Shown: in pieces, positions 47,706 to 56,114 of the stretch
Numbering within the stretch: position 1 is the stretch's first letter
Layout of the letters: each line of letters begins with the position of its first letter
Source of the DNA: Xanthobacter flavus
GTDB taxonomy: Bacteria > Pseudomonadota > Alphaproteobacteria > Rhizobiales > Xanthobacteraceae
DNA: 64,000 nt
Reading direction: 5' to 3'
Assembly: GCF_017875275.1 (NCBI RefSeq)
Contig: NZ_JAGGML010000001.1
Span: 3,121,001 to 3,185,000, forward strand
Program-made: the position numbers and the translations under genes
Notes under the pieces: generated by a model
Seen by the model: the letters and a program-made list of their open reading frames with translations, nothing else
Told to the model about the DNA's origin: nothing
Databases searched by the model: none

Positions 47706-47762
47706 CCCCTTTCCCGTAACGATCAGAGGGCGCGTAACGACGCTGCCCGTCCGGAGGATGAC

Positions 47763-48620
47763 ATGACCGACGCCGCCCGCCTGTCCGCCCTTGCCGCCAC
47801 CATCGACGACGCCTTCGAAAAGCGCGCCGAGATCGGCTTCTCGACCACCGGCGCCGTGCGCGACGCGGTGAACGAGGCATTGACGCTGCTGGACAGCGGC
47901 GCCGCCCGCGTGGCCGAGCAGGGCGCCAACGGCCAATGGACGGTGAACCAGTGGCTGAAGAAGGCGGTGCTGCTCTCCTTCCGCCTCAACGACATGGAAG
48001 CCATCCCCGGCGGCCCCGGCGGCGCCCATTGGTGGGACAAGGTGCCCTCCAAGTTCCTGAACTGGGGCGAGGCCGAGTTCCGCGCCGCCGGCTTCCGTGC
48101 CGTGCCCGGCGCCGTGGTGCGCCGCTCCGCCTTCATCGCGCCGAACGTGGTGCTGATGCCCTCCTTCGTGAACCTCGGCGCCCATGTGGGCGAGGGCACC
48201 ATGGTGGACACCTGGGCCACCGTGGGCTCCTGCGCGCAGATCGGCAAGAACGTGCATCTCTCCGGCGGCGTCGGCATCGGCGGCGTGCTGGAGCCGCTCC
48301 AGGCCGGCCCGGTCATCATCGAGGACGACTGCTTCATCGGCGCGCGTTCCGAGGTGGTGGAAGGCGTGGTGGTGCGCCGCGGCTCCGTGCTCTCCATGGG
48401 CGTGTTCATCTCCGCCTCCACCAAGATCATCGACCGGCAGACCGGCGAGATCTTCATCGGCGAGGTGCCGGCCTATTCCGTGGTGGTGCCCGGCGCGCTC
48501 CCCGGCAAGCCGCTGCCCGACGGCACCCCCGGCCCCTCGCTCTATTGCGCGGTGATCGTGAAGCGGGTGGACGCGCAGACCCGCTCCAAGACCTCCATCA
48601 ACGACCTCCTGCGCGACTGA
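47763..48620 (+). CDS. dapD: Tetrahydrodipicolinate N-succinyltransferase
   Basis: A 285-residue acyltransferase of lysine/diaminopimelate synthesis. The N-terminal helical domain (1-100) is followed by left-handed beta-helix hexapeptide repeats (about 105-255: [34 protein letters not shown]). The start is the ATG after GGAGG. No other dap gene is adjacent. Confidence 0.97.
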   Translation: MTDAARLSALAATIDDAFEKRAEIGFSTTGAVRDAVNEALTLLDSGAARVAEQGANGQWTVNQWLKKAVLLSFRLNDMEAIPGGPGGAHWWDKVPSKFLNWGEAEFRAAGFRAVPGAVVRRSAFIAPNVVLMPSFVNLGAHVGEGTMVDTWATVGSCAQIGKNVHLSGGVGIGGVLEPLQAGPVIIEDDCFIGARSEVVEGVVVRRGSVLSMGVFISASTKIIDRQTGEIFIGEVPAYSVVVPGALPGKPLPDGTPGPSLYCAVIVKRVDAQTRSKTSINDLLRD

Positions 48621-48946
48621 GATCGCGCCGGTTCGGGAGGGCCCGGAAGATGTGCCGCCAAGGGATTTTCCCGGCGGCACGCCGGGGCCGTGGCGCGACG
48701 GATGCGACCTGTTGGCAAGGCGGAGATTCCGGCTTGCCAACCAAGGCCGAGCCGCTATATTCCGCCGCCTCGCCCGGATGCGACGCCCTCGCGGCCCGCT
48801 CCCTTCCCAGAGCCATCTTGGAGACGACCGGCGAGACCCGGCCCCGCCCCTGCGGCGCCGGCTGGAAACAGGGGCGACGGAATTGCGGGCCATCAACCAG
48901 CCCAGCGCAGGATCGTCATCTCCTGCATAGACCGCCATCGTCGGTG
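48621..48946. promoter_or_regulatory. Gene-free region with hairpin and possible promoter
   Basis: No gene is supportable in these 326 bp. GTTGGCAAG at 48711-48719 pairs with CTTGCCAAC at 48733-48741, with an inner CGGA/TCCG stem, but no T-run follows. TTGCCA (48734) and TATATT (48756) form a plausible sigma70-type pair with a 16-bp spacer that overlaps the hairpin. What it transcribes is unclear: tRNA-Ser begins 315 bp further on. Confidence 0.4.
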
Positions 48947-49106
48947 GTCTTTGAGTAAAGTTCTGCGTGCGCCTGTCGCATGCGGCTGGAGAGGTGGCCG
49001 AGTGGTTGAAGGCGCACAGGCCGCCTTCGGCGGCCGTCTATGAGTAAAGTTCTGCGTGCGCCCGTCGCATGCGGCTGGAGAGGTGGCCGAGTGGTTGAAG
49101 GCGCAC
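48947..49106 (+). repeat. 71-bp direct duplication including the 5' part of tRNA-Ser
   Basis: Positions 48947-49017 and 49036-49106 are the same 71 bp with two mismatches, offset by 89 bp. Each copy ends with GGAGAGGTGGCCGAGTGG plus the start of the anticodon stem. The first copy then breaks into a GGCCGCC-TTC-GGCGGCC hairpin (49019-49035), so it is a 30-nt tRNA fragment (48988-49017), not a gene. A similar short inverted repeat precedes the first copy. Confidence 0.93.
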
Positions 49107-49166
49107 GCCTGGAACGCGTGTATACGGGAAACCGTATCGAGGGTTCGAATCCCTCTCTCTCCGCCA
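49077..49166 (+). tRNA. tRNA-Ser (GGA anticodon)
   Basis: A 90-nt class II tRNA folds with acceptor GGAGAGG / TCTCTCC, D arm GTGGCCGAG, anticodon stem CACGC / GCGTG with loop CTGGAAC (anticodon GGA) and a long variable arm. The T arm is GAGGG-TTCGAAT-CCCTC. CCA is encoded. It reads UCC and UCU serine codons. It is the boundary of the accessory region that follows. Confidence 0.97.
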
Positions 49167-49167
49167 G
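49155..49167 (+). other. Putative attachment site, left copy (tRNA-Ser 3' end)
   Basis: CTCTCTCCGCCAG at the tRNA 3' end recurs exactly at 57033-57045. tRNA 3' ends are the usual integration sites of genomic islands and phages. The repeat is short, so this is suggestive. Confidence 0.5.
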
Positions 49168-49297
49168 TTTCAACAACTAATCATCTGAAAATAAAGCGAT
49201 ATTTGATGTGGCACGAAATCGTGCCCCAGCATCTGCCCTAGCACGTGCGTTAGGTCGTGGTGGTCCGTGGTGGACTAAGGCGGTTTTGACCGGGATC

Positions 49298-49894
49298 ATG
49301 CAGAATGGGCGGGAATTCGGGGAGGTGCAAATCGAACAGGCGAATCGCACACGGGCGCACCTCGAGCGCCTCCTCCTCGTTTGTGGCGACAGAAATGCCG
49401 GCAAGAGTCGCCTTATCCGCGAGATGTTCAGCGATAGGAGGCTAGGGGGCACAGTTCCAACGTCGGGCCGATTGCCTATCAGGCCCCTCTCTCGTGAGCG
49501 ATGCATCGCAGGACGCGTTATGTCGCCTCATGAAGCGATGGAGACGCCGGCGGACTTCCATTCCAAAATTGACGAAGCCTGTGACGCGGCGCGACGGTCG
49601 AACTTCTGGCGCATCAACTATGTGAGTGCTGTACAGCCCAAGGCCGCGAACAATATGCCGGGTATCGTTGATACATGTAGGGGCTTGCAAAAAGCGTTCT
49701 TGCCGGAGCGGATCAGAGTGGTGTGTATTGATCCTGACCAGGCCGGCACCAACAACAGCCATCTTAGCGTCGCGGAGGTCGATGGTTTGCGGGCGCTCGA
49801 TGTCGAAGTCGTCACGATAGATTCTCGCCGCAGTGGGCATCGTGCGGAGCCGGGGAACGTGAGGATCCTTGCTGACTTCTTCGACTTCTCTTGA
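49298..49894 (+). CDS. Orphan P-loop protein of unknown function
   Basis: A 198-residue protein with Walker A GDRNAGKS at residues 30-37, following the hydrophobic strand LERLLLVC. A likely Walker B strand RVVCIDPD is at 140-147. The C-terminus is VEVVTIDS then ILADFFDFS. The ATG at 49298 is favoured over GTG 49208, whose extra 30 residues are low complexity; neither has a strong ribosome site. Base composition is lower in GC than the core genes and codon use is mixed, consistent with acquisition. It is the first gene after tRNA-Ser. I do not recognise the family. Confidence 0.68.
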   Translation: MQNGREFGEVQIEQANRTRAHLERLLLVCGDRNAGKSRLIREMFSDRRLGGTVPTSGRLPIRPLSRERCIAGRVMSPHEAMETPADFHSKIDEACDAARRSNFWRINYVSAVQPKAANNMPGIVDTCRGLQKAFLPERIRVVCIDPDQAGTNNSHLSVAEVDGLRALDVEVVTIDSRRSGHRAEPGNVRILADFFDFS

Positions 49895-49903
49895 TCGTGT
49901 CGG

Positions 49904-50443
49904 CTAGAAGCCGGGACCCGGCACCCACACCCCGACGACGCGCCCCACCAGCCTTTCGGCCGCATAGTCCTCCCGCATCGGCCCGTCACAGGTGCCGATC
50001 CGGCCGGCCTGCAAGAGACGTTGGTATTCGTCCCGCGATTCCGGTGGGATCCAGAAGCAGGCTGTCCACGTCGTCTCCGGCTCAGCGCCGGGCTCGGGAC
50101 TGCGCACGTTCACGCCATCGGCTCGCCGGAACCAATGCGAGCCGCGCATCATGCAGAGTGCGAAGGCGAGCCCGCTCTCCACCCGCGGGTCGGAGAAGGA
50201 GATCAGGAACAGCTCGCCCCGCGCCGGCAGGTGGTCGGCGAGGTCCACCACCGCGAACTCGCCGCGGCGAAGGTGCGGATAGAAGGCGTCATCCTCCACC
50301 GGGAAGGTCATGTGTCCCGGCGGAAGCGTCGGCAGGATCATCAGGGCGCGCAGCTCGGGCTGGTGCTCAAATTGGACAGCCGGAAGCTGGGGCGAGATGG
50401 CGAGGGCGCGGCCAGGGCGCCCGGCTGACGTGCGGCGGGTCAT
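49904..50443 (-). CDS. Hypothetical protein, possibly S24/LexA-peptidase-like
   Basis: This 179-residue protein has a central stretch (DDAFYPHLRRGEFAVVDLAD, then ARGELFLISF) and an end (ERLVGRVVGVWVPG) that resemble the strand pattern of S24-type repressor peptidases. The serine normally found in the first motif is absent. It has no clear DNA-binding domain. It starts inside a 4-bp overlap with the Tat-signal gene upstream, so the pair is one unit. Function unknown. Confidence 0.65.
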   Translation of the reverse strand: MTRRTSAGRPGRALAISPQLPAVQFEHQPELRALMILPTLPPGHMTFPVEDDAFYPHLRRGEFAVVDLADHLPARGELFLISFSDPRVESGLAFALCMMRGSHWFRRADGVNVRSPEPGAEPETTWTACFWIPPESRDEYQRLLQAGRIGTCDGPMREDYAAERLVGRVVGVWVPGPGF

Positions 50444-50799
50444 GCTTCACCTCCTTCCAGAAAGGCCAGGGCCGCCTGCATGAGGTTCGGGATGGCATCG
50501 GCGCCGGCGAAATCCTCGCACATCTCCACCGCCAGCCTCAGGGCGGCCATGGCCCCCGCATTGCTGGCGGCGGCCGGGATGCGGCCTTCGTTGAGGGCGT
50601 CCCATATCGGCAGGGGGGTGCCGTCCGGGATGTCGCCCTCGGTCGCGTTGAGCGCGGCGCATTCGGCCCGGTAGGCCGTAACGAGCGTGCAGAGCGGATC
50701 GGCAGGCTGGGCAGCGGCGGCGGTGGCAGGCAGGCCCACGAGCGCCAGCGCGCCGGTGCCCTTCAGCAGGGAACGGCGGGAGGTGCGAAGCTCAGACAT
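50440..50799 (-). CDS. Small Tat-signal hypothetical protein
   Basis: A 119-residue protein with a twin-arginine signal (TSRRSLLKGTGALALVGLPA) cleaved near AAAAQ. About 90 mature residues follow, helix-rich, with two cysteines (CTLVTAYRAEC). GGGAGG precedes the ATG at 50799. An IS3-family end lies only 24 bp upstream of the start, so its native promoter may be lost. No family recognised. Confidence 0.75.
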   Translation of the reverse strand: MSELRTSRRSLLKGTGALALVGLPATAAAAQPADPLCTLVTAYRAECAALNATEGDIPDGTPLPIWDALNEGRIPAAASNAGAMAALRLAVEMCEDFAGADAIPNLMQAALAFLEGGEA

Positions 50800-50913
50800 G
50801 GGCCGCCTCCCGCATGTGATAGTGACGTTGCCCCTCCTGGCTAATCCAGTTTGAAGTTCGTTCTGGCCCAATGAGAGGACCAGAACATGAGGCGCAGCCG
50901 CTTCACCGAGGAG

Positions 50914-52248
50914 ATGGGGTATTCGGTCCTGATCTCTTGAGCCGTTTGCGGCGTTCGGCGGCGAAGAGGACGATCGGGGCCTGAACCCAGCGCCGGGAGG
51001 TCCCCATGGTGTACGTCGGCCTTGATGTCTCTTTGAACTCCGTAGCCGTCTGTGTCATCGACCGGGAAGGTCAAATCCTGAAGGAGGCGAGCGTGGCGTC
51101 GGAGGCGTCCGCCATCTCGCAGTGTCTCCAGCCTTGGCGGGATCGGATTGCGAAGATTGGGCTTGAGGCTGGGCCGATGTCGGAATGGCTGACTGCGGGT
51201 TTGGCGGAGCTTGGTTTTCCCGCCATCAGCCTGGAGGCGCGGCAGGTGAAGGCGGCGTTGTCGGCAATGCCCGTCAAGACCGATCGGAACGACGCGCGCG
51301 GCATTGCCCAGGTGGTCAGGGCTGGTTGGTACAAGGTCGTGCACGTGAAGAGCATCGGCAGCCAGCACGCGCGAACGTTGGTGGCGGCGCGCAAGCACCT
51401 GATCCGCTCCATTGCCGCGTCGGAGCAGACACTTCGCGGATTGCTCCGTCCCTTCGGCTTGAAGGTCGGCATCGTGTCGCGGGCCGGATTTGCCTCTCGT
51501 GTCCGAGATCTGGTTGGCAACAACGCCATCCTGGCTGAGGTGATGGCTCCCCTATTGGCAGCCCGGGACGCACTGATGCAGGAGTACCAGCGCCTTCATC
51601 GCCTGGTCGTCCAGGCTGTCCGGAATGATCCGGTCTGCCGCCTGTTGACGACCATGCCCGGAATCGGGCCGGTTTCCGCTCTGACGTTCAGAGCAACGAT
51701 CGATGCGCCCGAGCGTTTCGCCCGCTCCCGGTCCGTCGGGGCTTATCTCGGGCTCACACCTCGGCGGTATCAATCGGGCGAGATCGATCGGACCGGACGG
51801 ATCACCAAAGTGGGCGACGGGGAGACGCGAACTGCGCTGTTCGAGGCCGCCAACGTCATCCTGCGACCGAGCACACGCTGGTCACCGATGAAGGCCTGGG
51901 CGGTGCGCATTGCTCAGCGTCAGGGAAGTAAGCGGGCGAAGGTCGCTCTGGCTCGCAAGATGGCGGTCGTTCTTCACAGCATGTGGCGGAACGGCACGGA
52001 ATTCCGATGGACTGCGGCCGCGGCGTGATCGACCCGGCTGTGGTTCCCTGAACGCCCGTCGCGGGGCGCGGGATGATTGAGTTCGCATGATCTGTCGTCG
52101 CAGCCGCTGACGCGGCCGAGCACGCCGAAGAGCTTGAACCGGTCATTCCATCGAACACCATCATGTGGCGATCCTCGACCACGGACAGAAGCAAAGAACC
52201 CGCGACGTGCCATCATCGGGGTTGACGACACCGGACCGAATACAGAAG
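50914..52248 (+). mobile_element. IS110-family insertion sequence
   Basis: The limits are set by the sharp break in the orfA of the host IS3 element. It is about 1335 bp, has no inverted repeats that I can see, and at most a 2-bp (AG) duplication, all typical of IS110. It carries one transposase gene. Confidence 0.88.
51006..52028 (+). CDS. IS110-family transposase (DEDD)
   Basis: A 340-residue DEDD transposase. The N-terminal RuvC-like domain shows GLDVSLNSVAV (first Asp), IGLEAGP (Glu) and TDRNDARGIA (Asp pair). The C-terminal Tnp_20 domain contains TMPGIGPVSALTFRA and the conserved serine region. Length is normal and the frame is intact, so it may be active. Confidence 0.96.
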   Translation: MVYVGLDVSLNSVAVCVIDREGQILKEASVASEASAISQCLQPWRDRIAKIGLEAGPMSEWLTAGLAELGFPAISLEARQVKAALSAMPVKTDRNDARGIAQVVRAGWYKVVHVKSIGSQHARTLVAARKHLIRSIAASEQTLRGLLRPFGLKVGIVSRAGFASRVRDLVGNNAILAEVMAPLLAARDALMQEYQRLHRLVVQAVRNDPVCRLLTTMPGIGPVSALTFRATIDAPERFARSRSVGAYLGLTPRRYQSGEIDRTGRITKVGDGETRTALFEAANVILRPSTRWSPMKAWAVRIAQRQGSKRAKVALARKMAVVLHSMWRNGTEFRWTAAAA

Positions 52249-52481
52249 CAGATCATCGGCATCCTGAAGGAGCACGAGGCCGGGGTGCCGGTCTCGGACC
52301 TGTGTCGCAAGCACGGGGTCAGTGACGCCAGCATCTACAAGTGGAAGGCGCGTTTCGGCGGGATGGACGTATCGGAGGCCAAACGGCTGCGGGCGCTCGA
52401 GGATGAGAACGCCAAGCTCAAGCGCATGCTCGCCGACGCCATGCTGGACAACGTCGCGCTGAAGGATCTCCTGGGAAAGAA

Positions 52482-53408
52482 GTGGTGACGTCCGCTGCCG
52501 AGCGCAGGGCTGTCGCCCACCTCATGGAAGCCCATGGGATGAGCGAACGGCGGGCGTGTAAAGCCACCGGCTTCTGCCGCATGACCATGAGATACAGAGC
52601 CACGCGCGGGAATGACGCCTCGCGTGAGCGCATGAAGGCCATCGCCCGGGAGCGACGGCGGTTTGGCTACCGCCGTCTCCACGTCCTGCTCAGGCGGGAG
52701 GGCTTCCGGGTCAACCACAAGCGGCTGTTCCGGCTCTATCGTGAGGAACGGCTGATGGTCCGCCAGCGCGGCGGTCGCAAGCGGGCGATCGGGACACGGG
52801 CGCCGATGATGATCCCGCTGCGGCCGAACGAGCGCTGGTCGCTCGACTTCGTCGCCGACCAGATGACCGACGGCCGGCGCGTCCGGATGCTGGCCATCGT
52901 GGACGACTGCACTCGCGAGTGCCTGGCGCTGGTGGCGGACACGTCGCTGTCCGGGGTCAGGGTCGCTCGCGAACTCGACAGGCTTCTGGCAGAGCGCGGC
53001 CGGCCGAAGATGATCGTCAGCGACAATGGCAGCGAGTTCACCTCCAATGCCATTCTGGCCTGGACCGACGCGGCCCGGGTCGAGTGGCACTACATCGCGC
53101 CCGGCAAGCCGATGCAGAATGGCTTCATCGAGAGCTTCAACGGCCGCCTGCGGGACGAACTGTTGAACGAGACGCTGTTCTCAAGCCTGTCTCAGGCCAG
53201 AGCCGCTCTCGGCCGGTGGCAGCTCGACTACAACACCGCCCGGCCGCACTCGAAGCTCGGATGGCAGACGCCAAGCGCCTTCGCCTCAACGTTCCACCCG
53301 CGGCGGGATCAGACGCTCCGCAACATGAACGGCTCCGCGTCTGCTCCCGCCGCTCCACACGCCCGAGAAGGCAAACCCAACCGCCAGAACGAACTCACCG
53401 CTGGATAG
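52482..53408 (+). CDS. IS3-family orfB transposase
   Basis: A 308-residue DDE integrase-type protein, read from a frame overlapping the end of orfA (normally by programmed frameshift near AAAGAAG). DDE residues lie in [17 protein letters not shown] and [13 protein letters not shown]. The N-terminal HTH_21 region is [13 protein letters not shown]. The frame is intact. With orfA broken, the OrfAB fusion cannot be made. Confidence 0.95.
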   Translation: MVTSAAERRAVAHLMEAHGMSERRACKATGFCRMTMRYRATRGNDASRERMKAIARERRRFGYRRLHVLLRREGFRVNHKRLFRLYREERLMVRQRGGRKRAIGTRAPMMIPLRPNERWSLDFVADQMTDGRRVRMLAIVDDCTRECLALVADTSLSGVRVARELDRLLAERGRPKMIVSDNGSEFTSNAILAWTDAARVEWHYIAPGKPMQNGFIESFNGRLRDELLNETLFSSLSQARAALGRWQLDYNTARPHSKLGWQTPSAFASTFHPRRDQTLRNMNGSASAPAAPHAREGKPNRQNELTAG

Positions 53409-53522
53409 AAGTTGGGGGCAACGTCAGCGGCGCTCCGCTGCCTGCCCGTTCGCCCCCGCCCGGACCGCGCGCTATCCTGTCGCCGGGCCTGACAGGGCGG
53501 TATCTGATCTGAGACAGGCCTG

Positions 53523-54539
53523 CTACAAAAGCAGAGCCCTAGGCGGGCGCAGGGTTCGGCGATAAGTACTCGGTGTCATGCCAGTCAGTCGCCGGAACAG
53601 GCGGCGGAGCGACGCCTCGTCCTCATAACCCACCTGGCGTGCGATGTCCGCACCAACGTCGTCGCTCGTCTCCAGGATGTGCTTTGCCTCCTCGATCCGA
53701 AGCGTCTGCACATATCCCAGTGGCGAATAGCCCGTCGCCGCCCTGAAACGCCGGTCGAAGCTGCGTTTGGGCAGGCCGGACCGGCGGACCAGTTCGGCAA
53801 TGATGTCCTGGCGGTCGTAATTTTCGGCGATCCATTGCTGGCAGTTCAGGATCACGGTGTCGCCATGGTTCACGTTCCGGATCATGGAGACGTAAGGCAG
53901 CTGTCCGTCGCGATGCCACTGATAGAGGAAGATCTTCGACATGCGGATGGCCTCCTGCATGCCGCCATACTTGGCGATGATCAGAAGCGCGAGGTCCTGC
54001 CAGGAGGACGCGCCGCCGGCGCAGTACAGGCTCTGGTTCGGACCCGTTTGGACCATGATGCGCTCGATCTTGAGCCGGACACTTGGATAGTAGGCCTCGA
54101 ACAGCGGGGCATAGGAGAAATGCGTCGTCGCCTCGTGGCCATCGAGCAGGGCGGCCTCGGCCAGCACGATGGACCCGCCACAGGCCGCATAGATGGGCAC
54201 GCCGGCCGTGTTCATCTTCCGGATCCAGGCGATGAGGTCTCTGTCGAGGTCATGCGGGGACTGGCCTGCCCCCATGACCACGTTGGGCACGAAGACGAGG
54301 TCGGTCGAAGGCGTCGCGTCGATGGTGTCCTGTGGCACGATGCGCACGCCGGTGATGAGCTCCATCGGGTCCACCTTCACGGCGACGAGGCGCGGCTCGA
54401 ACAGCCCCTCCGGTCCGCCGCCCAGCACATGCTCCCACTGGCGTCCCGCCGCCCAGAGCGTGTCGAACACCCCATAGATGATGGAGGGATCGCATTCGGC
54501 GAAGATCGGAATGCTGACCCGAATACGCGGCCGGCTCAT
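53523..54539 (-). CDS. AraC-family regulator with DJ-1/PfpI domain (GlxA/FtrA type)
   Basis: A 338-residue regulator. The N-terminal DJ-1/PfpI-like ligand domain (about 5-190) has the elbow motif IYAACGGSIVLAEAALL, where Cys is in the usual nucleophile position. Two AraC helix-turn-helix motifs lie in the C-terminal 100 residues (SGLPKRSFDRRFRAATGYSP and VGYEDEASLRRLFRRLTG). The ATG at 54539 is preferred over an upstream start 14 codons earlier. It is divergent from the methyltransferase gene, its likely target. Confidence 0.92.
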   Translation of the reverse strand: MSRPRIRVSIPIFAECDPSIIYGVFDTLWAAGRQWEHVLGGGPEGLFEPRLVAVKVDPMELITGVRIVPQDTIDATPSTDLVFVPNVVMGAGQSPHDLDRDLIAWIRKMNTAGVPIYAACGGSIVLAEAALLDGHEATTHFSYAPLFEAYYPSVRLKIERIMVQTGPNQSLYCAGGASSWQDLALLIIAKYGGMQEAIRMSKIFLYQWHRDGQLPYVSMIRNVNHGDTVILNCQQWIAENYDRQDIIAELVRRSGLPKRSFDRRFRAATGYSPLGYVQTLRIEEAKHILETSDDVGADIARQVGYEDEASLRRLFRRLTGMTPSTYRRTLRPPRALLL

Positions 54540-54700
54540 CGGCACCCCCGTTCGCGGGAGCCTCTGGCGCGCTTGTCTCAAGGCGCGTTTGGCTTAACTG
54601 GCCCGGATCTGGCCATTCTGCCCCTCACGCTTCCTTCGGCGCAAGGATACGACCGCCCCCGACGGCGCGACAGGCGCCTATCCATTCGGGAGACGGAACC

Positions 54701-55747
54701 ATGGACGTGAATGCAGACAAGCTGAACGCCTTGCTCGGTAAGGTGGTGAATGAGCTGGGCGCGGCATCCAACGCCGCGCTGGTCATCCTCGGCGATAAGC
54801 TCGGGCTGTTCCGGGCGCTGGCGCTGGGCGCGGCAACGCCGGCCGAACTGGCAGCGCGCACCGGCACCTTCGAGCGCTATGTACGCGAATGGCTGTCCGC
54901 CCAGGCCGCGTCCGGCTTCGTGGAATTTGACGCCACCACTGGCTGCTTCTCGCTCTCGCCTGAGCAGGCGGCAGTGTTCGCGGATGACGACAGCCCTGTC
55001 GCCATGGCGGGCGGCTTCGCCATGCTCACCGCCGTCTACCACGACGAGCCCAAGCTCGCAGAGGCGTTCAGGACCGGCAGGGGCATGCACTGGGGTGAGC
55101 ACTGCACCTGCCTATTCTGCGGCGTGGAGCGCTTCTTCCGGTCCGGCTACCGCGGGCACCTCGTCGCCGAATGGCTGCCGGCGCTCGATGGGGTGGTGGA
55201 GAAGCTCCAGCGCGGTGCAAGGGTGGCGGATGTCGGCTGCGGCCACGGCGCCTCAACGCTGCTGATGGCGGACGCCTTTCCGAATTCCGAGTTCATCGGT
55301 GTCGACTATCATGCCGCCTCCATTGCACATGCGAACGGGCTGGTCGAGGGCCGTGGCAATGTCCGCTTTGAGGTCGGCCGCGCCCAGGATTTCGAGGGGC
55401 GGGACTATGATCTCGTGACTCTGTTCGATGCGCTGCACGACATGGGCGACCCCGTCGGTGCCACCACGCATATCCGCAGCGTCCTCAAGGGCGACGGCAC
55501 GCTCATGCTGGTGGAGCCGGCCGCCGGTGACAGCCTGGCGGAGAACCTGAACCCGGTGGGACGGGTCTACTATGCTGGATCCACCCACATCTGCGTGCCC
55601 ACCGCTCTAAGCCAGGACGGGGGCACTGCGCTCGGCGCGCAGGCCGGACCGCGGCGCATCGCTGAGGTGGTCCAATCCGGCGGGTTCTCGACCTTCCGGC
55701 AGGCGGCATCAACACCGTTCAACATGATCATCGAAGCAAGACCGTAG
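54701..55747 (+). CDS. Class I SAM-dependent methyltransferase
   Basis: A 348-residue protein with an N-terminal winged-helix dimerisation part (about 10-100, LGDKLGLFRALALGAATPAE) and a SAM domain with VADVGCGHGAST and FIGVDYH. This layout matches small-molecule O- or N-methyltransferases and the group annotated as methyltransferase-like transcriptional regulators. The cluster CTCLFCGVERFF near residue 128 is unusual. It is divergent from the AraC regulator; the substrate is unknown. Confidence 0.88.
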   Translation: MDVNADKLNALLGKVVNELGAASNAALVILGDKLGLFRALALGAATPAELAARTGTFERYVREWLSAQAASGFVEFDATTGCFSLSPEQAAVFADDDSPVAMAGGFAMLTAVYHDEPKLAEAFRTGRGMHWGEHCTCLFCGVERFFRSGYRGHLVAEWLPALDGVVEKLQRGARVADVGCGHGASTLLMADAFPNSEFIGVDYHAASIAHANGLVEGRGNVRFEVGRAQDFEGRDYDLVTLFDALHDMGDPVGATTHIRSVLKGDGTLMLVEPAAGDSLAENLNPVGRVYYAGSTHICVPTALSQDGGTALGAQAGPRRIAEVVQSGGFSTFRQAASTPFNMIIEARP

Positions 55748-55840
55748 GTTTTCAGGGAGGCGGCCGGGAGGGGCTGCCACTGAACCGCCCCTGGATTCCT
55801 GGACGCCTTCTTCCCTAAATTTTTAGGCAAGGAGGCCTCG

Positions 55841-56114
55841 ATGGGCAAAGCGAACTTGACCGAGGACTTCAAGCGCGACGCGGTCCTTCAGATCACCGAG
55901 CGGGGCTGTCCGGTTGCGGAGGTGGCCGCGGCTGGGGATCAGCAAGTACTCGCTCTACGAGTGGAGGAAACGGTACGGCAAGCCTGCCGCGGTGGCCCGC
56001 GATGACGATCAGGCCGCGGAGGTCCGCCAGCTGAAGCGCGAGTTGCAGCGCGTGACGGAGGAGCGCGACATCCTAAAAGAAGCGGCCACGTACTTCGCCA
56101 AGGATGCAAAGTGA
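55841..56114 (+). pseudogene. IS3 orfA, frameshifted
   Basis: The gene starts MGKANLTEDFKRDAVLQITE and should continue into RLGISKYSLYEWRKRYGK, but two bases are missing near 55930 so the two halves are in different frames. The leucine-zipper end (EERDILKEAATYFAK) is intact. Confidence 0.88.

Larger units (their letters stand above)
50887..52488 (+). pseudogene. IS3-family orfA split by IS110 insertion
   Basis: The 5' piece (50887-50913) encodes MRRSRFTEE; the 3' piece (52249-52488) continues QIIGILKEHEAGVPVSDLCR and ends KDLLGKKW. Removing 50914-52248 restores one frame of 88 codons, a normal helix-turn-helix orfA with a leucine-zipper-like end. The gene is inactive as it stands unless the inner element excises. 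Confidence 0.92.
50823..53426 (+). mobile_element. IS3-family element interrupted by an IS110-family element
   Basis: Ends are imperfect inverted repeats: TGACGTTGCCCC at 50823 and its complement finishing at 53426, with further matching blocks ATCCAG and GTTCGTTCTGG. Without the inserted IS110 the element is about 1.27 kb, the normal IS3-family size, with orfA and orfB. No target duplication is visible. The transposase frame is broken only by the insertion. Confidence 0.9.

Noticed and set aside
46065..48938. A 957-codon minus-strand frame opposite prfC and dapD
   Set aside because: Its full length is opposite two certain genes and it shows no recognisable motif or ribosome site.
50817..53432. 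Target-site duplication of the IS3 element
   Set aside because: The bases outside the two ends (ATAG on the left, GCGG on the right) do not match.
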